A DNA stretch of 41,412 bases from an uncultured Armatimonadota bacterium (lineage in GTDB: Bacteria > Armatimonadota > Fimbriimonadia > Fimbriimonadales > Fimbriimonadaceae): contig CAIVDU010000065.1 of assembly GCA_903904815.1 (NCBI GenBank), positions 1 to 41,412 on the forward strand, in the 5' to 3' direction. The notes under the pieces were generated by a model. It worked only from the letters and a program-made list of their open reading frames with translations, searched no databases and had not been told where the DNA came from. The position numbers and the translations under genes are program-made. Of this stretch, positions 17,240 through 25,578 are shown piece after piece. The first letter of the stretch is position 1; each line of letters starts with the position of its first letter.

Positions 17240-19668
17240 TCGTCGAAGAGCTTGGCCGGCCATAGCATCGCCCGGAGTTTGGTCGAGTCCACCGCATCAT
17301 ACACGGCTTCATTGAGTTGAAGAGTCTGGCCAGAGCCTGACATCACGACCATTTGAGATGTCGGATGATCAGCCGGTCGGATCTGAATCGAGATGTGGTC
17401 GGTCGCATCCAACACGCCCATTAAAGCGGCATCCTGTCCCCGAAGGTTCTCGAACTTTCGACCACGAGTGGGAAGGTAGTAAACATTCCAGGCGTCGTAG
17501 ACATCGCGAAGCTCGTCTGAACCGAGATCCTTCCGGCGTGTCGTGTTTAGCACGTCCATGTCGATCTCGATGGGGCTGGCGCCACCGGCAAGGGTGACGA
17601 GGATCTGCCCGTGAATCGCATCCGGATTCTCCATCACCGGGTTGCTGGAATACCAGTCGAGCGCGCCACGAGCGCAGCCATCTTTCAGGTTGGCGCCGCT
17701 AAGGTGAACCGCGATGTGCTCATCGCACGAGATTTCGACTCCGCCTTCGTGGTCGCCAAACAGGGCCTTCAGAAATCCAAAGCCGCGCTTGGCAATCGGC
17801 TTCGAATTCCCGACTCGCACGGACGCCTCCGGCTCCTTTCGCACGCCGCGTTCCAACTCTTCCTGGCTCAGAATCGTGCCGAGGCCCGCCTCGTCGATGA
17901 CTTTTTGGAACCGATCCTTGAGCGGTTTGAACTGGGACGCTTGCCCAGCGAGGATAACGTGAGTTCTGACCGTTTCCGGTCGAAACGCCGTCTTACGGCT
18001 TCCACTGGTTCCCATGAGGAACGAAAGCGCGTCCACTGCGTCTTCGAAAGATACGGTGTCGTTCCCCCGAGCGTGGGCCGTAGCGAGCTCCACCAGCACC
18101 TCGTCCACGTTCTCGTGAACGTAGGCCTTGACCTCGCGATCTAGCTCATCCCAGGCGGCCAGGAGCCTCTCGCTCGCCGAACCGTTCTTGGACTTCTCTC
18201 TTGGCGTGCCGGGAGTCGAAGGATTGAAGAAGCCGGGGGTTTCGAGGGCGGCCCGCACTGCCTGAGACAGGACCTCACAGTGGCTGTCGGTGAGGATCAC
18301 CTCGTGAACGGCCGCCACGTAGAACCGGAACTGCTGGATGAGGTGCTGGGCGAGGTCGGTCGCGCCGACGGCCTCTCCCAAATCGGGAAGAAAGACGCCA
18401 CCAGGACGGAGGTCGAGCTCCCGCTTGTAGGAGTCGCAAATGCGCTCGAACTCCAGTAGTCGTGGACCCCAACCCGGGCCTTCCAGGATTCCGGGCGCCG
18501 ATGTCGAGGTCAACCGAAGCGGCGAACCCTCGATCTTTCTCAGACGGGTTCGTTCCGCCTCAATCACATTCAAAGAGGCCAGTGCCTGCACGATCGACAC
18601 ATCGATCAGCTTCTCGAAGAAACGAGCGAGGATGAAGGTCATTTTCGCGCCGCCACTAGCGCGACCGGTTCGTTCGGCGACCCAAACATGACGGAGCACC
18701 CGCTTCTTGTCGGGATCGAGATTTCGGGCGATCTTCTCCGCCTCGCTCGCTTCTCGGTACGTCACCGACATCAGGGTCAAGTCGGTAGTGCCCTTTCCAA
18801 TGTCGATCGTCAGGTAGGTCTGCTCCATGCGTTGGAGGTCTTCGGCAGGCATCCCCAGATCCGGTTGAACCTTCGCGATGTAGTAGAACACGATGGCATC
18901 GGACTCAGTGATGGTCGTGACTTCGCACCCCAGGGACAGGGAAACCGCCTGGGCCAGCATGTCTCGATGGAACGGGCTATAGGTGTTTGGAACGGTCAGG
19001 ACCACTGCGCAATCTTCCCAAGCGGGCGCTTGGTTCTCCGCGTTCCGGAGAAGCGGATGAGGCCTTACGAAGTTCTCGAGTATCAGGCAAACCTGATTTT
19101 TGATCAGCTCGACCGGGTGGACCTTGAGGCGTTGCATTGTCCCCGCGAACCGCATCTCCAGGTGCTTATCGAGGCCAACTCCGGATTGGAAGATGAGCTT
19201 CGCATTGGGAAGCAGATCCTTAAAAGCAAAGGGATTGGACCGATCGTCGATAAATTTGAACAGGCAGCGCCCTGGCTCGGTCGCCAAGTTGACCAGCGAG
19301 CCTCCCGCACTCTCTTCCCGAAGATATCGGTCGAAATCTAACAGGGGAAGGCGAGTGTGCCCACTCGGAAGCACTTCCGGGTACCCGTAGATGGGATGAT
19401 GCGAACTCTGGAGCGGCTCCGACGATTGAAACTGGGCGTTGATCGCGTACCGACTCTTCAGGCGGTGCGACCTGAGACCGCTCGACTCCAGGAGTAAATC
19501 AGGCTCGACCGCCAACCCTCGAAGGAAATACTGAAGGTCGATCCGTTGAATCTTCGACTGCCCGGGAATCGCCACATAGGCGACGGTCGAGTCTGACCCC
19601 AGATCGAGAGAGATTCGGTAAAGGCGTCCCCGATCCTTCGGGCGGGTGAGGTCTTGAGGCATAGACAT
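17236..19668 (-). CDS. Hsp70/actin-superfamily ATPase of an unnamed family
   Basis: This 810-residue soluble protein carries the nucleotide-binding motifs of the Hsp70/actin fold: phosphate-1 at residues 21-28 (LDLGSDST), 'AVVLTVPNTYSPFHRDM' (221-237) matching the Hsp70 VPA(Y/Y)F segment, 'ITESDAIVFYYI' (253-264) matching INEPTAAALAY, phosphate-2 at 288-298 (IDIGKGTTDLT), and an adenosine motif at 570-580 (HVILAGQASQF). Insertions and a C-terminal region make it larger than DnaK (about 640), and no typical substrate-binding domain is evident. It overlaps the coiled-coil gene by ATGA. In MreB-type systems an actin-fold ATPase organises SEDS and PBP enzymes; here the partner would be the fused enzyme encoded downstream. 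That role is an inference. Confidence 0.88.
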   Translation of the reverse strand: MSMPQDLTRPKDRGRLYRISLDLGSDSTVAYVAIPGQSKIQRIDLQYFLRGLAVEPDLLLESSGLRSHRLKSRYAINAQFQSSEPLQSSHHPIYGYPEVLPSGHTRLPLLDFDRYLREESAGGSLVNLATEPGRCLFKFIDDRSNPFAFKDLLPNAKLIFQSGVGLDKHLEMRFAGTMQRLKVHPVELIKNQVCLILENFVRPHPLLRNAENQAPAWEDCAVVLTVPNTYSPFHRDMLAQAVSLSLGCEVTTITESDAIVFYYIAKVQPDLGMPAEDLQRMEQTYLTIDIGKGTTDLTLMSVTYREASEAEKIARNLDPDKKRVLRHVWVAERTGRASGGAKMTFILARFFEKLIDVSIVQALASLNVIEAERTRLRKIEGSPLRLTSTSAPGILEGPGWGPRLLEFERICDSYKRELDLRPGGVFLPDLGEAVGATDLAQHLIQQFRFYVAAVHEVILTDSHCEVLSQAVRAALETPGFFNPSTPGTPREKSKNGSASERLLAAWDELDREVKAYVHENVDEVLVELATAHARGNDTVSFEDAVDALSFLMGTSGSRKTAFRPETVRTHVILAGQASQFKPLKDRFQKVIDEAGLGTILSQEELERGVRKEPEASVRVGNSKPIAKRGFGFLKALFGDHEGGVEISCDEHIAVHLSGANLKDGCARGALDWYSSNPVMENPDAIHGQILVTLAGGASPIEIDMDVLNTTRRKDLGSDELRDVYDAWNVYYLPTRGRKFENLRGQDAALMGVLDATDHISIQIRPADHPTSQMVVMSGSGQTLQLNEAVYDAVDSTKLRAMLWPAKLFDE

Positions 19669-19716
19669 CGGCTTTAGGTATTGTCCTCGGTTTGAGAGCT
19701 ACGGTCCCAACGCCCA

Positions 19717-19789
19717 AATGAGGCCCTCTCCGCAGGCGGGGAGGGGAGGGAAGGTTGGCTTCCGGTAGAAACTCCGTCGCGCCAGCGAC
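19717..19789. repeat. Two short palindromes upstream of the ATPase gene
   Basis: A hairpin-forming tract CCCTCTCC-GCAGGC-GGGGAGGGG lies at about 19723-19745, and GTCGC/GCGAC with a GCCA loop at 19776-19789. They occupy the 178-base gap between the first cluster gene and the ATPase gene. They look like intergenic REP-type elements; neither has a T-run, so they are not clear terminators. Confidence 0.5.
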
Positions 19790-19846
19790 TCCAAATAACT
19801 GAAGCCTCAAGATTGATGGCAATGGGGTCGAGTAAGGAGTGCGCGC

Positions 19847-21046
19847 TCATGATTCTGGTTCAGGCTTTGGCAGTGCGAGAAAGTTTACGGTGATGTCAAT
19901 GCGATCGCTGCCACCTAGCATGCGCGGTCTATCGACCGAGATGTGGAGGTTTCCTTCGTCTCCCGGACGTTCGACCCACACGAATCTCACAAACCGAGGC
20001 AGTCGTCTCAATGGATACGCCGAGATTGCCGGATCGAGTCCGTCCACCCGGAGTCGCGGATCCCAGGTGAGTCGGGCGCGCGAATAGAACAAGAGGCGAA
20101 CTGCTCGGCCAGGGAGTTGGAGGTGCACTGCCGGTTCTCCGGCGTAGCGAGGCAGCCGAGCGCGGAAGTTGCACGGCTCGGCCTTTGAGATCGACGGCAA
20201 CGTGAATCCGGTGGCAAACCCGGGAATCCACAGCTCGAAAGGCTGGGCTTTCGTGCGTTGGGTCCAGGTCCACTTCAGCAGAAATCCGGCCAGAGCGACG
20301 GCGGAAAGAACCGCGACAGCTTTGGCGGCGATGCCCAAGTAGGTTCTAAGCCGACCCATACGATGAGAACCGGTGGGCACGCTCGGTCGCTGTCCACCCA
20401 ATATCTGGGCTTTGAACACGTTGAACTGAGTGGGACCGTTTGAGAATGAGGCTGTCGGGTTGCGGTTCGAGATGGTGAACTTGCTTCCCAGCTTCGCGAA
20501 GTGATTCTGGACCAGGGCGCTTTGGTAGGGCCGCGATGAAGGAAGCTGCTCAAGCATCACCAGGTAGGTGTTTTCCACCGGTTTCGGATCCCCGGTCCAA
20601 AGGGGCAAGCCCGCTGCCAGTATCAGCGCTTCGTTATTCACATGAGGGCGCGGACTCGGGTGAAAAAGCTGTTCGAATCGACTTTGGCGAATCCGAATCT
20701 GTGGCCGGGTCACCGGCCTCGCATAGTCGAATTCGACCTGGCCCCAATGTTCTTTAGCGGCGGAGGCGTCTTCGGTCGACCTTGGCCCAGGCCCCGACTC
20801 GATGAGCGTCATGTAGTCGTGCCCGAACCGATACCATGGGCGGCCCGATATGACCTTGCCGGGCTTAAAAAGCAGCTCCCCCACTTCATTCTGCGCTTGA
20901 TGGAGGGGACTCGCGTCGCCCGGATTTTCCGCCGAGGCCGCGATGACGACCACGAAATGGTTTGGCGCGTCCGACCAGGCAAAGCTCGCGAGCAGGATGC
21001 CGGCCAACAAGGTGACAAGCAGTCGGAGTCGGCAGGCGCTGGTCAT
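19847..21046 (-). CDS. Exported single-TM protein, first gene of the cluster
   Basis: This 399-residue protein has an N-terminal signal peptide (about 1-25), an extracytoplasmic domain (26-230), one TM helix (about 236-258, 'AAKAVAVLSAVALAGFLLKW') and a beta-rich C-terminal domain (265-399) with strand repeats such as 'PAVHLQLPGRAVRLLFYSRA'. If the signal peptide is cleaved, the C-terminal domain is cytoplasmic, the same topology as the coiled-coil protein encoded two genes on. No family is recognised. It leads the minus-strand cluster; the divergent gene starts about 110 bases upstream, so the cluster promoter probably lies in 21047-21156. Confidence 0.75.
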   Translation of the reverse strand: MTSACRLRLLVTLLAGILLASFAWSDAPNHFVVVIAASAENPGDASPLHQAQNEVGELLFKPGKVISGRPWYRFGHDYMTLIESGPGPRSTEDASAAKEHWGQVEFDYARPVTRPQIRIRQSRFEQLFHPSPRPHVNNEALILAAGLPLWTGDPKPVENTYLVMLEQLPSSRPYQSALVQNHFAKLGSKFTISNRNPTASFSNGPTQFNVFKAQILGGQRPSVPTGSHRMGRLRTYLGIAAKAVAVLSAVALAGFLLKWTWTQRTKAQPFELWIPGFATGFTLPSISKAEPCNFRARLPRYAGEPAVHLQLPGRAVRLLFYSRARLTWDPRLRVDGLDPAISAYPLRRLPRFVRFVWVERPGDEGNLHISVDRPRMLGGSDRIDITVNFLALPKPEPES

Positions 21047-21156
21047 GGATCCCGATAAGTGTATGCCCTGAACAAGACTCGACGGGCCATTGGGTCCTAT
21101 TCAGGTGTTAGGGCGTCACGTATTTGCGACGACTTCTGGTTCAACATGGACGAGTT

Positions 21157-21510
21157 GTGACCACCGAAGTGCCCGCCCGGCTCCACATCATCGCCGCCAA
21201 GGAGGCCCCCATCGCGGTGATCATCCGGCGAAAGCCGTCGAAGGTGTTTCACATCATCGTTTGGAATCTCCTCGACGACTCGATGATCCACGGTTCGTGG
21301 TTCCAAGGCAAGCTATTTCCTCTCTCAAGCGAAGTCTCCTGGGATGGCAAATACCTTGCCTACAACGCTTCCGGGCAGGGAACGAACTGGACTGGGATCT
21401 GCCAGCCGCCGTTTTTGAAGACCGTGGTTGAATGGAATCGGTATGGATCCGACTCGGGCATCGTTCACTGGCGAGACTCCGACCACCTTCCGGTACACCA
21501 AAGGCGCTAG
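21157..21510 (+). CDS. Small conserved-looking protein of unknown function
   Basis: The 117-residue product (GTG 21157 start; TTG 21124 is an alternative) contains 'ARLHIIAAKEAPIAVIIRRK', 'PSKVFHIIVWN' and 'GSWFQGKLFPLSSEVSWDG', ending 'TWTGICQPP'-like. From memory, this pattern (RRxPSK..H.I.W ... G.WF.G ... SPDG) occurs in scattered hypothetical proteins of several phyla, but I cannot name a family. The last 15 residues (IVHWRDSDHLPVHQRR) look less typical, and a frameshift near 21460 is possible. Divergent from the SEDS-PBP cluster and convergent with the nucleotidyltransferase gene. Confidence 0.55.
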   Translation: MTTEVPARLHIIAAKEAPIAVIIRRKPSKVFHIIVWNLLDDSMIHGSWFQGKLFPLSSEVSWDGKYLAYNASGQGTNWTGICQPPFLKTVVEWNRYGSDSGIVHWRDSDHLPVHQRR

Positions 21511-21566
21511 ATATGTTAGGTGCGAAGGGTTAACCGATGCCCGTCGGTTAATTACAGAATTTCAGA

Positions 21567-22250
21567 TTAAGGTAAAAACGCCCGAATTCGGTTCATCACG
21601 AGGTCTTCACGACCTGGGTCAACATGATCCTCAATGGCATAGTGGATGTATCTATCTTTCAGAAGAGCGGAAAATTGCCCTTGTAAATACATTCGCAGAT
21701 CGTCTCGCGCCTCCAGTACATTGATTGCGATATTCGGACGACCATCGATGACCCGGATAATGTCGCCGAAATCTCGGCTCAGGATGATGTCATCGTGGTG
21801 TTCACGGGTTGCAGAGCGAAACGCCATCAGCTTCGTTCCAAGAAAACATTCAGGCGCAATCACATTGATTCCAACGCCGTTGGGCAAGGTGTAGGGCCGG
21901 GCCGTTTCGATGGCTAGTGGATACCAACTGTTAATGTCGCCCAACGATTCGGAAATAACCGGAATCACGTCGATCACGGATTCACCGTGCAGATACCGGC
22001 AAAATGGACCCTCCATGTCGTTCCTGAACCCTAAATCACGAAGACGTCGGTCAAGGTCGTACACGTCCAGTAACGTCCCGCCTAATTCGATAGCGACGTC
22101 GACGTCTTTGGTAAATCGGGGTGGAGCTCCGCCTTTTTCCGTCGCCAGCAGACTGACAACGGCTCCGCCGAGGAAGACGACTTCTGCACACAGTTCGCCG
22201 AGCTTCTCTGAGGCTTGGATCAGCAGTTCAATTGGCGGCCGTGGACTCAT
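21567..22250 (-). CDS. Nucleotidyltransferase, AbiEii-like putative toxin
   Basis: The 227-residue protein shows the polymerase-beta nucleotidyltransferase signature: 'VFLGGAVVSLL' (Gly28-Gly29), the metal-binding pair Asp49 and Asp51 in 'FTKDVDVAIEL', and a third acidic site Asp94 in 'SVIDVIPV'. This matches the nucleotidyltransferase group found as toxins in AbiE-type (type IV) systems, and relatives with a chromosomal housekeeping role also exist. It is preceded by a strong Shine-Dalgarno (AGGAGGG, 7 bases before the ATG) and overlaps the upstream HTH gene by 23 bases. The HTH-then-nucleotidyltransferase order fits a toxin-antitoxin pair, but the toxicity is inferred. Confidence 0.82.
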   Translation of the reverse strand: MSPRPPIELLIQASEKLGELCAEVVFLGGAVVSLLATEKGGAPPRFTKDVDVAIELGGTLLDVYDLDRRLRDLGFRNDMEGPFCRYLHGESVIDVIPVISESLGDINSWYPLAIETARPYTLPNGVGINVIAPECFLGTKLMAFRSATREHHDDIILSRDFGDIIRVIDGRPNIAINVLEARDDLRMYLQGQFSALLKDRYIHYAIEDHVDPGREDLVMNRIRAFLP

Positions 22251-22773
22251 GTTCTGTCCCTCCTATCATCCTTAGTCGGCGGTGAAGTTCCTGTTCTGCG
22301 AGGGCTCTTTCCCTAGGCCCGCCTAGGCGCAAGGCATCCACTAGAGCCAGCAATTCGTAAAACTTGTGATCTCTCGCGGCTGCCTTTGGAGCACTTGGGT
22401 GCAACGGTTCTACGTATAAGCCTCTATGGTCACCCATCGGATCTGGCCAAACGGGAGGTAATGACTCGAGCGAAACGATAAGCTGATCCAAAGGCGGAGC
22501 CGCCCACGCCGTGGGAATACCACGCACTTCACCGCCCCTTTTTGGGGCAAGAAAGTATCGCGCACCATGAACCAGTGCCTCTTCGAGTGCTCGCGCGTTA
22601 ATCTGCTTACGCGCTGGGTTGTACAGCTTAAGCGCCTCGGCCTTTTTCAGCGATCTATTCACGACGGAAGGGCTGACTCCGATTTGATAGGCCAACTCGC
22701 TCTGCACCCAGCGATCAATGTTCTGCTCGCAGGCCAACTTGAGTAGCACATAGACGTCAACCGGCTCCAACAT
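22228..22773 (-). CDS. Winged-helix regulator, putative antitoxin of the NTase pair
   Basis: The 181-residue protein has an N-terminal winged-helix region: 'VDVYVLLKLACEQN', 'QSELAYQIGVSPSVVNRSLK' as the helix-turn-helix (about residues 24-43), then a wing 'LYNPARKQINARALEEALVH'. The rest, including 'GVPTAWAAPPL'-like 'GIPTAWAAPPLDQLI', is a conserved-looking effector region of unknown role. It is translated first and overlaps the nucleotidyltransferase gene by 23 bases, as AbiE-type antitoxins do. Nested palindromes lie 19-47 bases upstream of its ATG, where an autorepressor would bind. No Shine-Dalgarno is seen, so leaderless translation is possible. Confidence 0.8.
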   Translation of the reverse strand: MLEPVDVYVLLKLACEQNIDRWVQSELAYQIGVSPSVVNRSLKKAEALKLYNPARKQINARALEEALVHGARYFLAPKRGGEVRGIPTAWAAPPLDQLIVSLESLPPVWPDPMGDHRGLYVEPLHPSAPKAAARDHKFYELLALVDALRLGGPRERALAEQELHRRLRMIGGTEHESTAAN

Positions 22774-22791
22774 ATAAGCAGATTACCACAT

Positions 22792-22820
22792 TCTGGATTC
22801 CAGATTCCGGAATATGGAAT
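22792..22820. promoter_or_regulatory. Overlapping palindromes, candidate operator of the HTH-NTase pair
   Basis: TCTGGA-T-TCCAGA (22792-22804) is a perfect dyad around one base. It overlaps a 24-base near-palindrome (22797-22820) with only one mismatched pair, centred on ATTCCGGAAT. Both lie just upstream of the winged-helix gene start at 22773. Their position and dyad symmetry suit a self-regulating repressor; binding is inferred. Confidence 0.55.
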
Positions 22821-22939
22821 GAGGTTGGTTTGTCGCTTAGCTGCCTGATGTGGAATTGATGCATCTTCGCACTAGGGGCTGGCTCGGCCAGAAATCACCG
22901 CTACCACGGCAGATATGCCCAATCCGACCAATCGGACCA

Positions 22940-22967
22940 GGGTAGAAACGCCAGAGCGTTTCGACCC
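22940..22967. repeat. REP-like hairpin downstream of the GH31 gene
   Basis: GGGTAGAAACG (22940-22950) pairs with CGTTTCGACCC (22957-22967) with one mismatch and a six-base loop. It lies 50-80 bases past the GH31 stop on its downstream side. No T-run follows, so it may be a dispersed palindrome rather than a terminator. I see no gene in 22774-23019. Confidence 0.55.
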
Positions 22968-23019
22968 TTCGCTAACATATACGACGCCGTGGGTGCACGG
23001 AACGGGCGCCAAAAAGCCT

Positions 23020-25350
23020 TTAGATCTTCAATACCTGGACGTCCAAGGGCTTGCCGGTGAGGGTTACCTTCGCCTTTTCCGCGGTGGTGGCTGAACCGTT
23101 CAGGCGGACGCTCTTGGGATCGCCGTGGATGATGAATGTGGCGTCGATGGGGCCGAAGCCTTCTTCAATCGCCTTGGTCAGAATCGCCACGTTGCCGTCT
23201 ACCGACACCACTTCGATGCGCAGACGGGTTCGTTTGCCTGACTGGTAGTCGAAGGAGATACCGTCGTCGGCGACATACTCGGTAACCGATTCGCCGTTCC
23301 ATGCCGGAGGCACAAACACGTGGAAGTTCACCGTCTTGAGGTCGGTCTGGTTGTCCACCGGGGTTCCCGGTCGCATCGGGATGATGGCGCCGGATTTGAC
23401 AAACAGCGGAGTGTCGGCTAGGCGATTCTTGGCCACATGCGTGCCAGGCTCGACCCAGCGAGCCGTCTCGCCGTCGTACCAGGGCTCGGTACCGGGCAGG
23501 ACCAACTTGCGCGTCTTCGCCTGCCCCACGAATGGGGCCTGCAGAATGTTTTCTCCGACCAAAAACTGGTCCGAAATGAGCTCGAGGCCCTCGTCGGCGT
23601 AGCTGTACAGAAGCGGTCGAAGGATCGGGTCACCGGCCTCTTCTTGACGGACGAACAGGTTGTAGAGGTAGGGAAGCAGCTTGTACCGGAGCCGAATATA
23701 GCGACGGAGGATCCGAAGGGTTGGGACCTGGTACGCGAACGGTTCCTGCTGTCGACTGCCCTGAGTCGTGTGATTCCGGAAGAACGGGAACAGGAAGCCG
23801 GCTTTGAACCAGTCGACGATCAACTCTTCGTCGGCGTCGCCACCAAATCCGCCCGCGTCCGGGCCATTGAAGGGTAGTCCGGAGAGGGACATGCCTATGG
23901 TGGCCGGGATCGAGATCTTCAGATAGAAGTAGTTGGAGACGTTGTCGCCGGTCCAGATGGCCGAGTTCTTGCTGCTGCCGATAAACCCGGATCGAGAAAG
24001 AAGGAACGGCCTCTCTTGTGGGCGAGCCTTGAGCAGGCCTGCCTTGGTCGCCATCTGCATTCCCAGTGCGAACTGGTTGTGGTGCGCCACATGGGGGTCC
24101 TTACCCTTGTTGAACCGCATGCCGTTCGGGTCCACTGGGCCCGTCGAGGGGTCATTCATGTCGACCCAAGTGCCGCCAAAGCCTTCTTCGGCGAAGCCCT
24201 TCACGTACCCAGCCCACCACTCGCGGGCTTTCGGGAGCGTGAAGTCAGGGAATACAGTTTCGCCTGGCCACACCAGACCGACGTATTCGCGGCCCTCCGC
24301 GTTGTGGCAGAAGATGTCGTTCTTGTGACCGTCGTCGTAGACCGAATAGCCGATTTCGAACTTCACGCCGGGGTCGAGGATTGGGACAATGCGTCGACCA
24401 TTCTCTTTCAGCTTGTTCGCAGTGAACTGGGTTCCCTCAGGGAACATCTGGGCAGCCGTCTTGAAAACACGAAATCCGTCCATGTAGTCGAGGTCGAGCC
24501 ACAGCGCATCGCACGGGATTTCGTGTTTGGCGAACTGGGCGTCCAGCGTGCTGAGATCGTCGTGTCCGCCGTAGCCGTAGCGAGACTGGTGATAGCCCAA
24601 TGACCAGATAGGCGGCGTCGGCGTCACCCCGATCAGCTTCTGGAGTTTGCGCGTGAGCTCAGGCAGGGTCGGACCATAGATGATCCACAGGTTCGGTTCG
24701 CCCCCTTCGGAGCCCAACGTGAGGTACTTCGACGTGCGTTGCCACTCGACGAAGACGCGGCTCTCATCGATGCCAGGGGTCTCGATGAACGTGGGATAGG
24801 GATTGTGAAGCAGGAAACCAACCCATTCGTCACCTATCCGGGCCGCAACGTAGGGCGTGCTGAAGTAGGGAGGATCGGTGGGCTGATTATCCCACTGAGC
24901 CGGGTGGAAATCGCTCCAGACGTCAGTATTCCAGAATTTGGTGCGGTAGCCGCTGAGCTCGATGGTGCCGAAATTCTTGGCGCCCATGCCGAAGAAGCGT
25001 GTCTCCTCCGGAATTTCGAACTGGAACAACGACGACTCACCGCTGATGCCAAAGCTCTCGCCGAGCACGCTTTTGACGAGGGCGCCGGCTCTGCCGACCA
25101 GTTCCAACTTGAACCCGTCGCCAACCTTCAGGCGCTTTGATTTGACCGCCTTGGGGAGGTTGAGTGTCTCGAGGTTCCGGTTCGGTCCCCAGAGTTTGCT
25201 GTGCGATAGCTGCACGTGAAAGATGTCCCCTTCGTAGGAGGTGACTTTCGCGTCGAAGCTCTTCCCATTCGCGGTCACCTGGCCAGTAGCAGCATCGAAC
25301 GCTTCGGCGAAGGCGAAATTAGCGCGGTAGGGGTACTTATTGAAATACAT
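23020..25350 (-). CDS. Glycoside hydrolase family 31 (alpha-glucosidase or alpha-xylosidase)
   Basis: The 776-residue protein is a full-length GH31 retaining alpha-glycosidase with no signal peptide, so it is probably cytoplasmic. The N-terminal beta domain (to about 240) includes 'RFFGMGAKNFGTIELSG'. The TIM barrel has 'GYHQSRYGYGG' and 'DALWLDLDYMDG'. The nucleophile is Asp397 in 'TWVDMNDPS' and the acid/base Asp469 in 'WTGDNVS'. 'HPNGPDAGGF'-like 'PFNGPDAGGFGG' closes the active site. A beta-sandwich C-terminus follows. The variant WVDMND (rather than DMNE) is seen in the family. Alpha-glucosidase is the likelier activity; specificity cannot be read. Stands alone, divergent from the HD gene. 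Confidence 0.93.
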   Translation of the reverse strand: MYFNKYPYRANFAFAEAFDAATGQVTANGKSFDAKVTSYEGDIFHVQLSHSKLWGPNRNLETLNLPKAVKSKRLKVGDGFKLELVGRAGALVKSVLGESFGISGESSLFQFEIPEETRFFGMGAKNFGTIELSGYRTKFWNTDVWSDFHPAQWDNQPTDPPYFSTPYVAARIGDEWVGFLLHNPYPTFIETPGIDESRVFVEWQRTSKYLTLGSEGGEPNLWIIYGPTLPELTRKLQKLIGVTPTPPIWSLGYHQSRYGYGGHDDLSTLDAQFAKHEIPCDALWLDLDYMDGFRVFKTAAQMFPEGTQFTANKLKENGRRIVPILDPGVKFEIGYSVYDDGHKNDIFCHNAEGREYVGLVWPGETVFPDFTLPKAREWWAGYVKGFAEEGFGGTWVDMNDPSTGPVDPNGMRFNKGKDPHVAHHNQFALGMQMATKAGLLKARPQERPFLLSRSGFIGSSKNSAIWTGDNVSNYFYLKISIPATIGMSLSGLPFNGPDAGGFGGDADEELIVDWFKAGFLFPFFRNHTTQGSRQQEPFAYQVPTLRILRRYIRLRYKLLPYLYNLFVRQEEAGDPILRPLLYSYADEGLELISDQFLVGENILQAPFVGQAKTRKLVLPGTEPWYDGETARWVEPGTHVAKNRLADTPLFVKSGAIIPMRPGTPVDNQTDLKTVNFHVFVPPAWNGESVTEYVADDGISFDYQSGKRTRLRIEVVSVDGNVAILTKAIEEGFGPIDATFIIHGDPKSVRLNGSATTAEKAKVTLTGKPLDVQVLKI

Positions 25351-25403
25351 CGACCCACCGAGTTTGACAGACCTGAATCGAAAAGGCGCGCAAGGGAGGA
25401 CTT

Positions 25404-25417
25404 CTGAATATATTCAG
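25404..25417. promoter_or_regulatory. Perfect 14-bp palindrome upstream of the GH31 gene
   Basis: CTGAATATATTCAG reads the same on both strands and lies 54 bases upstream of the GH31 ATG in the divergent intergenic region shared with the HD gene. Perfect dyads of this size are typical transcription-factor sites. The regulator is unknown. Confidence 0.5.
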
Positions 25418-25578
25418 GGCTGGCGAACACGGCCCATTGGCTCGCGGTAAAACCATGGAAAGAACCAGAATGAGGGGAGAACTTCGCTGAAACCATGAAT
25501 TTCCAAGCTGAAGAACCCTTGGTCCTCGGGTCCATGGAATGGGGATTCGTGCTCCGGCGTCGATAATAGAACTTATAT

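Noticed and set aside
17236-19668. Assignment of the ATPase as DnaK or as SrfB
   Set aside because: It lacks a DnaK-type substrate-binding domain, and I see no diagnostic SrfB motif; only the fold can be supported.
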